Source: Sipunculus nudus (Eukaryota > Annelida > Sipuncula > Golfingiida > Sipunculidae). Taken from it: a DNA stretch of 64,000 nt. Under the pieces are notes generated by a model that did not search any database, had not been told where the DNA came from, and worked only from the letters and a program-made list of their open reading frames with translations. Position 1 is the stretch's first letter; the number at the start of each line of letters is the position of its first letter. The position numbers and the translations under genes are program-made. The stretch covers positions 15,411,882-15,475,881 of the forward strand of contig CM049317.1 of the NCBI GenBank assembly GCA_026874595.1. The letters run 5' to 3'. This document shows, in pieces, positions 11,890 through 22,979 of the stretch.

Positions 11890-12525
11890 GATTTGGTGGC
11901 CTGGTTAGTCAACCTGGTGGACATGTATGCACTAACCATATGGAGAGAAAGAAATGCCCATTTTGTTACCTGCCAAGCTAAACAAATTAATAAAATTAAG
12001 CAATGATCCAATGACCCAGTGGACAGGTTGTGCACTCACTCCGACAGTGATCTAGGGTATTATCCCACCACAGTCATATAGGCTGAAAATGCACATATCA
12101 TTAACAGCCCAGCTAACATGTCTCAGGTAATCAAGCAGTGCCTAATCTGGATGGCCTAGTGGACATGCATGTACTCATAATCACTGTGATTTTGGTTATA
12201 ATCCAAAGATAACCCAATATAAGAACACAAAAATGCTCATATCAATATCAACTCAGCTTAAATTGCTCAAAAAGTACTGCAATGCCTCAGCAGGTTGACC
12301 AAGTGGACATGCATGCACTCACTACAACCATGATCTTAGTTTTAATCCCAATACAACCATCAATGCACACAGACATGCTCATATATATCAGCACAGCTAA
12401 AAGAGCTCAAGAACTTAAGCCGTACCTCACTTGGATAGACCAGTGGAAAAGGGGCACTTCCTTCCCCAGTGATCAAAGCTGTAAACCCAGTCAAGCTATA
12501 AGGCTAGGGTTGTTAGGAATGTTCA
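11890..12525 (+). repeat. About 140-bp tandem repeat with tRNA-like boxes
   Basis: Four to five degenerate units start near 11895, 12010, 12150, 12290 and 12430. Each has an A-box-like TGGCCTAGTGGA or variant, the phrase GGACATGCATGCACTCACTAC and, about 35 bases on, a B-box-like AATCC word (for example GGTTATAATCC near 12191). Spacing is 139 and 144 bases between well-kept copies. The layout fits a tandem tRNA-derived SINE head, but the B boxes lack the TTCGA core, so none should be a functional tRNA. Confidence 0.5.
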
Positions 12526-14299
12526 TAACAATTATTAGCAAAATTACACAACTGATAATTGATAAAATATGAATGTTTGTAAGCTGTGAGACCCCACATA
12601 GCTTGTTTAAATGAACACACATATCACAGCAGCTATCTGAGGTAGGAATCAGTAGTAAAATCATATTGGCTGATTGAATTACTACACATGACCCATGACT
12701 GATAACTAATTGATTATTTTACATACTATCTATATTACAATGAAATATATGTTACATAAAATTGTAACTGAAATATTCACCGAGTAAATTCAGTTTAACT
12801 TGTACATCAAGCTAAAAGGTGATGTCTGGGTTGTTCAAACTTATTTGTTGCACAAGCTAAAGATTTAATTATCTTCGCTGTTTTGCGCCCCATTTCTGAC
12901 AGAAAAAGTATATTAAAATTTATTGGGATAATATGACTTCTTTGGATTTGCATACATAATCATGATTAAATATGCAAATATGCAATCGATATAATCAATT
13001 ATGAGGGGCAAACAACTGATCATCAATATAATCGATTAACTGGCAAACCACTAGTAGTCATACATGTACATAGTTTACATCTCCGTAACTCACACTGTGA
13101 AGACAACAGAAAGACAAGGTGTTTCCTCTGCAACTTTAAATTATCTTGATACACTAATAACATATTTTTAATCATGTTTTAAGAAGGCTGCTTCTTAATG
13201 ATATTTCCAATCTGTGACATGCGTAGATCAGTAGTCCCACTTAAAAACTGAGAAACATCTTTAGAAACCTCTCCACTCAAGTAAAATTTGCTTATTACAT
13301 ACAAACTCCATCAGAGACTTGATCCAAGGGATATCATTTCATACGAGAATTTTACACCAACAGCTCGACTTCCAATACAGTATCGTAACAATTTCTGCTG
13401 GCCAATCACAAAACATGTGGGCACAAGCATGCTACGCTTTGAAAGCTTTCATTAATAAAAACATTTAGTCTCAGCTGGCACCTATAAACGAATGTCCTAC
13501 ACACAATAAAGCTCAAACATTGCTCCTGGTTTTATGAATATATATGTTTTGTGTTCAGAATGACAGACGAATAGCTATTTTGTAAAGGGTAACGAGAGAA
13601 ATTTCAAAGAGTGCCAAAACATATAATAATCCTTTGTTGCCAGTTGGACCCATTGAAATGCAAAAAGTGTTTTAAAAAATTACAAAGGCTGATATTTTAT
13701 TGACTGCAGTGCACAAGTTAAAATTTCCTCGGGCAGAAATAACCGACAGAACACATGTCAGGGACAAATAAAAGAACAAAACGCTGAATTATTACCGACC
13801 ATTCTGGTGGTTTAAGTGTTTGAGGTTTATGAAAAGTGGAAATGCCAGCAACAAACAATCAGTGAATACATCAGCCAATTTGCTCTCTCTTACTGGAGGG
13901 AGAAAAACCTGCCCCAGAAAGCTGATTCAATTGTGGAACAGACAATGTTAAAAAAAGTGAAGGCTTTCCCCTGCCCTTAATTATCATCACTAGCAATATA
14001 CCCTTCCCACATTTGACTTGGGACATCCAGGTTTTAGTCTGTATCATAATATCATCAGTCCAAACAAAATAATATTAGGCAGCTGTGGTGTACATTAATC
14101 AGATCGGAGCAAACAAAGATACTCTACCAAGGTGTGAATCAAAATCCAATGAGATTGGACCCATACCATCAGAGAATAAGGTGGAATTACACAAGGCAAA
14201 TTATGGCATAATTGATTATATCATCCTAAAATCAAGGGTCTAGTGGTCCATGGTTCATAGGTTTGTCTGTGGCAGTATGCCCACTACAACAGTGATTCA
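12526..14299. other. Mostly unique non-coding DNA
   Basis: No tandem array and no convincing frame. From about 13300 to 13950 the sequence is of higher complexity and free of the window's common repeats, somewhat like the 23-26 kb block. Nothing firmer can be said. Confidence 0.35.
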
Positions 14300-14612
14300 A
14301 GGTACACGTGCAATGTTAAGAGATAAACAGATGTTTTGGTAAGTCATCACAGTGCCATGACAGTCTGGTGACCTCTGACCCAATTAAATAAACATAGATT
14401 TTGCTGACAATCAGACGAAGGTGAGATATAATATAAATTAACATCTGTTGAGTTTTATCGAAAGGCATCATATTTCTGTAAATTATCCGAGGCGCCACCA
14501 CAAAGTAGAGTACTGACATCTGACCTCATTTAATATGCATGGATTTTGCCAACAATCAAGCTCGGGTGAGATATTCTATTAATTGGTAAGTAGTTATGAT
14601 GAGTTTCATAAC
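14300..14612. repeat. Two diverged about 144-bp units abutting family A copy 1
   Basis: The pair TGACCTCTGACCCAATTAAA (14368) and TGACATCTGACCTCATTTAA (14512), each followed by a TGGATTTTGCCAACAATCA-like phrase and a GGTGAGATAT word, lies about 144 bases apart. A GGCGCCACC word sits between them (14491). They may be the left part of the same element or an older neighbour. Confidence 0.55.
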
Positions 14613-15608
14613 AAGGGACCTATGGGTCACTGTGCTCAGCTGACGTTAACCTTGAAGGTAAAAATCTGAAATAATATCAAATGGAGATAAAGTGTAAGAG
14701 GAAGAGGTAATAAAGGCCATGGTTGGTTTATATGATTGGTTTGTATTGATGAGCAGGAAATTGTTGCAAAAAATATTTTGTGACCTGACCATGTGTTTCC
14801 TAATGTTGAAACTAAAGCATGTGAGCAGTTTGTGAACAAATGATCTGTACTATTACCATGATCATTAGTTGGTTTTTTGATTAACTGTTGACATTTCAGT
14901 AGTTTACACATTTGTTCAATCAAATCTATTTTTTTGTATAATATATATTATTAAATATATATGTATTTTTTTATGAAATGTATACAGTTGAAATAGAGCT
15001 AATAAACAACATAAAACAGGGCAAACAAAGCCTGATCTCAAATTCTGCTGAGGCAGGAAAATAATGAACAAATGTTTGTATTAAATCCTCTTTTTTATCA
15101 CATCAATTATTTTCTAATTTAAGTTTATATTTCTATACATTTCCAATTTAACATATATATCTGAATATAAAAGTTGATTCATAATTCTCAATTGCATCAT
15201 CATAAATCTCAATCTTGTCAGATAACACCACATCATGCATACAAATGTTTACTTATTTTTTACCACAAAAATATATCTTTTAAATCTGCAAAACAATAAA
15301 TATCTAAAAATAATACTTGATTTAGATTTCACAATTTTTAATTGTGTCTTTATTTATCCATAATGTGCTTCATATTTTATAATAATTTAAGCATACTGAT
15401 GGGTTCAATTATATTTGTTAAAATCATTTAAAAGAAATTTGATTTCTTTAAAAATGTTACATTACACAACATTGCATCTTCTTGATTACACCTTGAATTA
15501 TTTTTTCAAGGAAAGTTTTTGCATATCGGAGTGGAAACAGCATTACAATTAAGGAGATACAGTGAAAACAATAACAATTAGTGCATAACACTTGGTGGGT
15601 TGGGTTTG

Positions 15609-15630
15609 CGGGGGGGGGGGGGGGGGGGGT
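15609..15630. repeat. Poly-G tract of about 20
   Basis: A long uninterrupted G run on the plus strand inside family A copy 1. Length is uncertain in assemblies. Confidence 0.85.
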
Positions 15631-16417
15631 GATTGGGGTGGTGATATGAGAATAACTGTACACCTGTCACAGCAGGGGATCTCCCCCAGTCACTGTAACA
15701 AATCAGAAACCCTGGCATAGCTGACTTCCAGCGACCTGGAGTGGGACCCTGCATCTGTAATCAAAGCAAGTGACTACAGAAAAAAAATCAATAACTAGCT
15801 TAATTTTCAAGCTTTTATTTTCAAATTTCAGATTTAGACAAACTAAATATTTATAATTACATGCTTTGAAAATTAAATCAATGGTGCTTACAGGAAAAAA
15901 ACGTGCCATGGTCAAAGTTGGGCAAAATTTAAGGTACTGATTTTTTTTTTATGCTAATAACTTAAAAAATTTACAAAATTCAGATCTAATTTTTGGTAAA
16001 CAATTGAATCTTAATTAAACATAGTTATATACTTGAGAAAATAGACTCTAGTTTCAAAATTTTTCATGTTAAGTGAGTTATTATTTTTCCTGATTTTTTA
16101 CAAAGTCCATTATGTTTGGGCCCATAACTTAAAGAATTTATAGTTTACAGACTTAATTTCTTGCATGTACATAGGAACAATATAGAGGAATATTTATGGT
16201 AAATATGAGGAAAAACAGATGAGTGGTTTTGATATTAGGCAGTCCTGAAGTGTGAAAATAGGATTTTAATAAAAAATTGAGGTTTTTCCTTAATTTCTCA
16301 GAGGAACAAAGTCGCAAAGACCCAGTTTTCGGCTTGGTAGGAGATCTTGGGGACATCTAACATTATGCTGAATTTTGGATTCCTAGGTCTTACGGTTTCA
16401 AAACGTGCCACATCTAC

Positions 16418-16468
16418 GGACGGACGGACGGACGGACGGACGGACGGACGGACAGACGGACGGACGAC
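16418..16468. repeat. (CGGA)n microsatellite
   Basis: About 11 tetranucleotide CGGA/CAGA repeats just inside the right end of family A copy 1. Copies 2 and 3 have CGGACA/GACA tracts in the same place, so it is part of the element. Confidence 0.9.
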
Positions 16469-16522
16469 GGACAATGGACCATGACTATAGCTCAGATGAC
16501 TTATAGTCAGCTGAGCTAAAAA

Positions 16523-17770
16523 TCCATCAAAGCAAAACTCAACATGAAAATCCATCAAAGCAAACTGAATGTTAACTGACGCACAGACGGCCAGATGAAC
16601 CATGGGTACACCATAATACTTCCCGTAATAGATGGGCGAATGAAAACACAAATGGAGAAGCAAGATTCTCTTTATACTACATGGGCTATGTCTAGTTTAT
16701 TAACAGTTCCTAGTCACAATTATTCAGAGGGAATCAACTGCAATTGTTCCAGTGCATCCTAGTCCCAAAGAAACCACCTTCAGGTGGTAAATATTAGTTG
16801 CCGAGTTCAGTGGAATGCAGACTACTAGATTCCTTTAGACTCTATGGCAGCTAACAAACCAAAAACACCATTTATTGGTACAATTGCAAATTTTAAAACC
16901 TAATTTCTGTTGATTTTTCCTTGATTTCTCCTGAGCTGTGAAGTTTCTTCTCATTAATGACGTGTTTTCGACTCACAAATTTGAGTGCTCTTTGTGTGGG
17001 TTTATTTTTTTAGTGAAATAAAAAAAAATATATAAATCCTGAAAGGGTGTTATACTTACACGCAGGAATAAATAAACGGTTACAAATCAAAATATTGACA
17101 TATATACCATAATATTTTAAAGTGAAAACACTATTTCATGAATATTTAATATACCTGGTAAAGGTTCATTTCAAAATATTGATATTTTAAAGTTGATTGA
17201 TCCCAAAATCTTTGCTAAAAAAACTTGTACACAAGATTTCACTCCAATGGCTTTACACGGCCTTAGCCATTGATCAGTGCTCATTTTATACAATTTTTTC
17301 ATGAACTTGTAAATGTTTGACAACAGTTCTCATGGCACGCTGACATCAATCCTTACAGGAAAAAAGATAAAACCAATTCACATGTGACATACATATAGAA
17401 TCCCTAAGGACAATATGACAAGGCGTTTTTTTAATATCAATTGAAAACTGCCTACATCAGTGCTTATGCATGCAGACCTCAAATAATGTATTTTGTGTCT
17501 ACTATGTTAACCCCTTTCAAGGACACAAGCTCTTACTAGGATATGTTGTTCAGAGGAGGACAAAACCCTATCAAGTAAGAATCCAAGAAGTGTACTGTTA
17601 TTACTTAATTTAGAAATGAACTGAGAATTAAGTCTCTTAAATATAATCAGGTTTGGAGACACAATCTTCAAAAGCCCTGGTAAATAGTCAGTGAATCTGA
17701 TTGAAAATTCCTATAAACTAGTGGTTTCCTGTTAATTCCGACATGTGACCTGTGACATCCGGGTTTTAGG
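16523..17770. other. Non-coding stretch, no gene seen
   Basis: The phrase AAAATCCATCAAAGCAAA occurs twice just after family A copy 1 (16519, 16549). The rest is AT-rich unique-looking sequence. Confidence 0.4.
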
Positions 17771-17781
17771 GTGTTTCCAAA

Positions 17782-18025
17782 ATGGCAGCCTCTATGAGGG
17801 GTTTTAAGAAACTGGGAGAGGGTTTCAATAAGGGCACAGAGATGAGATATGAAAGTACTCCTAGGACAATATCCATTCAGGAATTTATATCAGAGAGAGT
17901 CTGGAGGCTGGGACTGTGTATGAGAAAAGTTATAAGTGGAATAACACTTTTCTTGGACCATGCCCAAATCCATAAATTAAAGTACCAGCATGTACTTAAA
18001 ATTCTGAAAATCAACCAAAGTCTGG
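17782..18025 (+). CDS. Candidate first coding exon of an unidentified gene or gene remnant
   Basis: An open frame from an ATG in strong context (AAAATGGCAGCC) runs about 81 codons and meets an excellent splice donor, CTG|GTAAGT, at 18025/18026. The peptide starts MAASMRGFKKLGEGFNKG and has a VWRLGL motif and an HVLKIL segment near the end. A homologous copy at 55568-55858 shares the start codon, about 45 bases upstream, and the pattern GF-x-KG, TP-x-T-x-S, WR-x-GL and H[VI]LK. Conservation of coding pattern argues for a genuine protein ancestor. I do not recognise the family and cannot find the next exon, so it could equally be a dead copy. Confidence 0.35.
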
Positions 18026-18034
18026 TAAGTTTTA
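18026..18034 (+). other. Candidate splice donor
   Basis: GTAAGT directly follows the last coding codon CTG of the candidate exon. It is a close match to the metazoan 5' splice-site consensus. Confidence 0.4.
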
Positions 18035-18049
18035 GAGACTATTTTTGAC

Positions 18050-18984
18050 AGATAGCATTTCAAATTGTTAACCAGCTAGCAGACAAACTGACAGGAGGGT
18101 GCTTACCACTACAATTAATGTTCATAAGGATCACCATGGGCTAAATAGTTGGTAAATCCAACTTCCTTGTCTGTGAGATCCCACACAGTTATTGGTAAGC
18201 GACAGTTCAAAATTCCCCCTCCAGATGTCTGAATTGGTGCCAATTCCTTGCTGGGCCAGATGTACCAACAAACAAAAAAAATTTTCAGTCTTGATTTTGT
18301 CACTGGGGTTCAATTGTTTCCAACCTAATCAGTGTGTGGTAAAAGATGTTCAGAAAATCGTGGAATTCACATAATTGCTAAGAGAGGAAGGATGAAGTGA
18401 TTGTGGGAATGGCACACAAATACTACGGTGGCTGGGAAAATGGATTTACACATGTCAGCGAGTAAAAAGAGTGCCCAGTATGACCATAAGCTGCCGAGTA
18501 TATTATACCATAAACAACAAGTTTACCAACACAATGTGAGACTACGACTGGTTTAATTTGACTGAATCGCTCAATCCGACACTGCATTGTGATGTTTTCC
18601 TCCAACGTTTTAGTGGGAAACTGTTAATTTCCTGTAACCCCCTTGCAGCCAACAGCAACCTTCACTCTCCTCCGATGTGGGTGGTCGTTATCGGTTACGT
18701 TGTAAAAAATGCCACCACTGGCTAAAAAAGGGTCAGGCAAAATCACAAAAGGTCAAATATCGAGTACAAGGGGAACAGTCACTCAGTGTAGAGGAAAATT
18801 AGAAAGAAATGTTTCAAGAACAGAGATCTGTCAATTAAAAAATTCAAAGGTTGTGATTTTCATGAGGACGGTAGAATATTAAACTGCATGTATTGGAAAT
18901 CCATCAAATACTTCAAATACATTAATCCACAGGGCTATACTTGCCAAAAATAATATTCTAGAAAAGATCAATTTTCTAGCCCCA
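18050..18984. other. Non-coding stretch, no gene seen
   Basis: Several overlapping 60-codon frames on both strands, none with recognisable character. If the 17.8 kb exon is real this would be intron, but no acceptor plus homologous exon was found. Confidence 0.35.
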
Positions 18985-19175
18985 TTACCTATGATTTCTT
19001 TCTATAAGAAAAAATATCTTATTGCAATAATATTTTCCAAGGAGTGGTGCAAGAAAATTTTCCTTGTTATGGAAAAGAAAATTTTTCTTCTGACAAGAAT
19101 TTTTTCTTCTCGTAATATAATTTTTTCTTGCTACCAGAAAAAGTTATCTTGTGGCAAGAAATAATATCTTGGGAT
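18985..19175. repeat. Palindromic AAGAAAATTTTTCTT repeat cluster
   Basis: Six or so words of type CAAGAAAATTTTCCTTG, GAAAATTTTTCTTCTGAC and CAAGAATTTTTTCTTCT occur about 30 bases apart. Each is nearly self-complementary, so the cluster can fold into alternative hairpins. Confidence 0.6.
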
Positions 19176-19266
19176 ATGCTGAACAAGGAATACCAAATGT
19201 GGAATGCGTCCTGAGAGATTTCATATGTACCAGGCCTACCAGTACAGCAGCATGCTATATTCTCTA

Positions 19267-19439
19267 AATGCTGCATCTGGCATACCATGCAGAACTGGTA
19301 TATATTGCCACATGTAGGGATCCGTGCTGCCAGATATGCATTTGGCATGCCAGATCCGCATATATGGAATTTTACTTTAGTCATTTTGTCAAAATTGATT
19401 TTTATTGGCATTCTACATTTCACATGCCAGATCAGCATT
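19267..19439. repeat. Small inverted-repeat element
   Basis: AATGCTGCATCTGGCAT (19267-19283) is mirrored by ATGCCAGATCAGCATT (19424-19439) with one indel. Additional GGCATGCCAGAT words lie between. Possibly a short MITE remnant that includes the palindromic cluster on its left. Confidence 0.5.
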
Positions 19440-20854
19440 CAGAATCTTTAGTTTAAGTCTTCAATAACTGCTCACCCTTTGGCCACTTACATATAACCGA
19501 CCAACTTATTTAAGAAGCTATACAGAATCACTGATATCACATTTTTGATCATCAAAATTGATCTAATGTCCAGAGTTGACAGGCTAGTGACATCTGAGCC
19601 TGTTAGTGATATCTCCAGTCTGGATTTCATTTACTTTACAAAACTGGCGGGAGAATTTTTTTTTTGAAGATTCAGATATTGGAATAAGTGGATTTGGAAT
19701 ATTTTCAGTTGCTTTTATTATTTAGATACTGAAATAAAATTTTATATATTTGCAACTACCTTGTGTAAATAAACCAGATTTAAGTTTATGTCTTTACTGA
19801 AATCTCCCACATTCCACATGCCTAGGATTTTGCTGGCCAGAGTGTGAAATTCATAAAAACTAGGTCCTGCTGGCTTGTATTTCTTATGACAAATTTCAAA
19901 CCCTGTCCAGATACCTTGATTAAAAGTTAATGAACATAAGACCCATTTTTTTGTCATTTCAGGTGTCTGTAAATATTGCAGTATTGAGATTCACACTTAA
20001 CTGGATTTTATAATTTGTTATCACCACCCATGCAAAACATCATCTGATAGTATGAAGTTCTGCATGCCTGAATTTATCATCACTGCACCCTGGTGGCAAA
20101 AGAAGTAACATTGTTTGAACTTTATACGAGAAGTCTATCATTTTTACATACAAGTCAAAAGTAAGAAGTCATTGACACACAGGTTGTACTCAAACAAACT
20201 TGCAATATCCATCGAGTTAGTTCATCTTCTGGAGGGATTGCATTATGAGCTCAGAATACCATCTTCAAAGGAGCAACGTAAAAACAGAACAAAAAGCGAG
20301 GGAAAACAAGAAGAAAACCACAGGATATGTCACATTTTGAAGAAAGCCTGTCTCATTTTCTAATTAGAAAATTGTGCTAATGATGCCAGTTTTTATATGC
20401 TTCAAATGGATGGATCCATGATGCTTTGCAAAAAGAGGAAGTTCAGACACGGGCATCTGTGGGAACTGTAATCATGAAGGATTTCTTTATTTCTGGTGCT
20501 ATTTTAACATGCATGCAGGATTACGATTAAGCAGATAGAACAAACCACCTGATGTAACACAGGGTTTGATGCTCAGTAAGTGAGCCAATCAATCGATGAT
20601 ATCCATGATTGGTCATTCTCATTCATAACTGGTTGCATCTTTGCATAATCTATCACAAACGATTGTGTAAGCACATGCAAAGCCGTGAGTCATATTATTT
20701 GGAAACAAATCTAACCCTGTGAGACACATAAGAAAGAAAAGACTGAATTCACGTGATCAGTCAATATTTAGATACCATTCTAGAGAAAGACTTCATAGTA
20801 ATATAGAAGATATATAAAATAATTCAATGATAATTGATCATTGGTCAGATATAT
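19440..20854. other. Non-coding stretch, no gene seen
   Basis: AT-rich with no repeat units. An 82-codon plus-strand frame (20115-20363) has no recognisable domain. Confidence 0.35.
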
Positions 20855-20955
20855 GAAATAACTGATTAAAAATTGATCATTTTATTTCTTTCAATGATCA
20901 ATCATTTTATTTCTTTCAATGATCAATCATTTTATTTCTTTCAATCATCAATTTG
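20855..20955. repeat. 25-bp minisatellite, about 4 copies
   Basis: GATCAATCATTTTATTTC plus TTTCAAT repeats every 25 bases, with the outer copies diverged. Confidence 0.85.
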
Positions 20956-21851
20956 ATTTTACAACCATATCCTGCTATTTGTAATGAGTCCAGTTAATTA
21001 AATTCCAACACGTGGCCACTCTAGCTTTTATTTCAGTCTGGTTTTACTCAATGTTTTGGCCTCAGCCACCCCTTGCTGACTTTGACTGTATAACTCCAGA
21101 ATGATGCAAGTACACTACGATTTTTAAATTCCAAATTCCAATGTTTCTATGCCCCTTGTTGGCTGAGACTGGCCTGTCTGAGAGGTGTTCATCTAAAAGC
21201 TACTAAAGTACTCAATGTTTATTTGTTTGCATCCTCAAACTAGCTGAAATGGTGTTTAGTTTTAAAATCTTTGTATGGATAAATGTAGATCTGGGGGGGG
21301 GGGGGAAATGGTTATTTCTGTAATAAACTTTAATAAACTGTACAACTTGTTAACATAAAATGTCACTTGTATGACATGGTTTAAAAATTTAAAACTCATG
21401 ACTGCAGATTTGCAGTGCATTTAAAAACTACGGAACTGATGTGAGGTAACATCATAACTTGACTCCCTACATTTGCACGAGGTTGGATTTTTAATTTTTG
21501 CTAGGGATTTGATTCTCTACCTTTGTCCCTTCCTTTGAAATCAACATTCTACCATTGTGAATTTAAAAAAAAAATATCAATTTCACTTTTACATGTATAT
21601 TATAGATTAATTTTTAATTATTTTTTTAATTTTTCTAAACTCCAGTACAAAAAAATTGTACCATACATGTGATAGAAAATTATCAGGGGCATAATCTCAG
21701 GCATATTTTTTTATAAACAGTGCCTAAATATACCTTGAATCAGTGTTCTACTTTAATTTAAAACTAAGTAAAAGAGCTAAAAATTACAAAGATATCATGT
21801 ATTTTTAATCAAATATATTTCAACAAAGGAGAAAACACTAAAAAATAGTCA
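20956..21851. other. AT-rich non-coding stretch
   Basis: Includes a poly-G run of about 11 (21294-21304) and many A/T homopolymers. No gene. Confidence 0.4.
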
Positions 21852-22192
21852 TAAGGCCAAAATAAAAAAAGGTATGGTTCTCAGGCACTTTTTTTCAGAA
21901 ATCAATGCGGGCGGGCGTTTTTTTTATTTTTAATTTTTTTGTATGTTTCGATAAAAATGTCAAATGATAAGGGAAAAGCCTGACAATAACAGATTTATTT
22001 TGCTTAACAAGTAAAAGCACTACATAACAAAGAAAATTGTATGATTTTATCTTCTTGAAAGAAATGTCCGAGCGGCTGCAGCTCAAAATTGGTAAGATTC
22101 TATTGAAAATCAAAATAAAAATTTTTGATGTGGGGGTATAAAGTTGATGCGGGCGGTGCCTGAGAACCATACCTTTTATTTTTTTTGCCTAA
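21852..22192. mobile_element. 341-bp TIR element (MITE-like)
   Basis: A 22-base perfect terminal inverted repeat, AAAAGGTATGGTTCTCAGGC plus AC (21867-21888 against 22156-22177), extends imperfectly outwards through A-rich sequence to AAGGCC / TTGCCTAAG. Inside both arms lies TGCGGGCGG. The interior encodes no transposase, and the 91-codon minus-strand frame is compositional. Superfamily unknown. Confidence 0.75.
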
Positions 22193-22979
22193 GACTTAAG
22201 ATCCTAATTAATATTAACTTATTAATACATCAAAAACAATATTCGGATTAATACAGAGGCTTATATTTAGATTGCAATCCATATACAGTAAACCAAACAA
22301 TTGCCACTCTTTGGCCTAAACATACACCTAAACTGGGGGCTTGACCCATCTTTTTGCCACCGATATATTAAAACATTGCCCCCTGCTGGCAAATAAGAAA
22401 ACTACAGCAGTAAGCAGATATAAAGATTTATGGGTCGCCTGTATCTGTTTGTGGAGGCTATCGTTTAGCATATTTCCCAGCTAGGCATGCACCACTTTCT
22501 GTTGGCATTTAAAGGGCTGTTGAAGTACCCACATATAAAAAGATTTTATGTAACCTTCATTATATATTTGGTATAATAGGCTTATGTAGCAGCTCTATTT
22601 AAAAATTCATATTTTTGTTTTATACTCCATATGTCACATAAAAAAAAACAAAATTTGTAGCATGTAGAATATCACCCCAAGTTACATCCTGTTTTAAAAA
22701 AAAGTTAGTTTTAGCTCCAGAAACTGGTTGTCTCAACAAAGCTCAACCCAGCAGAATAATGAACAACTGATAACATTTCTCAATAAAAAAATATTACTCA
22801 TAAAGGCACACAAGTTTGTTATTCTATGCATGTATAACCTGTGCTTTTGCTTAAAATAGATAATAATGTACGTTAAATGGTTATTATGCATGTTATGGCA
22901 CAGTGCTTGCAGTAAGCAATCATTTTAATTTAGTGAAAAGATAAAATTCACTTTTGCATTTATTATAATGGATGTTTAA
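22193..22979. other. AT-rich non-coding stretch
   Basis: No recognisable gene, array or terminal repeats. Confidence 0.35.

Larger units (their letters stand above)
14613..16522 (+). mobile_element. Family A non-autonomous element (copy 1)
   Basis: Left end: ACAAGGGACCTATGGGTCAC, then GCTCAGCTGA (14634-14643). Right end: hairpin TAGCTCAG (16488-16495) and CTGAGCTA (16511-16518), closing GAGCTAAAAA. The left GCTCAGCTGA is the exact inverted complement of TCAGCTGAGC at the right end. A (CGGA)n tract precedes the hairpin. There is no protein. The architecture (short inverted match, simple-sequence tract, 3' hairpin) fits Helitron/Helentron-derived elements; the class is inference, as no Rep/helicase copy is present. 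Confidence 0.6.

Noticed and set aside
12150-12210. Functional tRNA gene
   Set aside because: The B-box-like word lacks the GTTCGA core and I cannot draw acceptor and anticodon stems. Treated as a tRNA-like repeat only.
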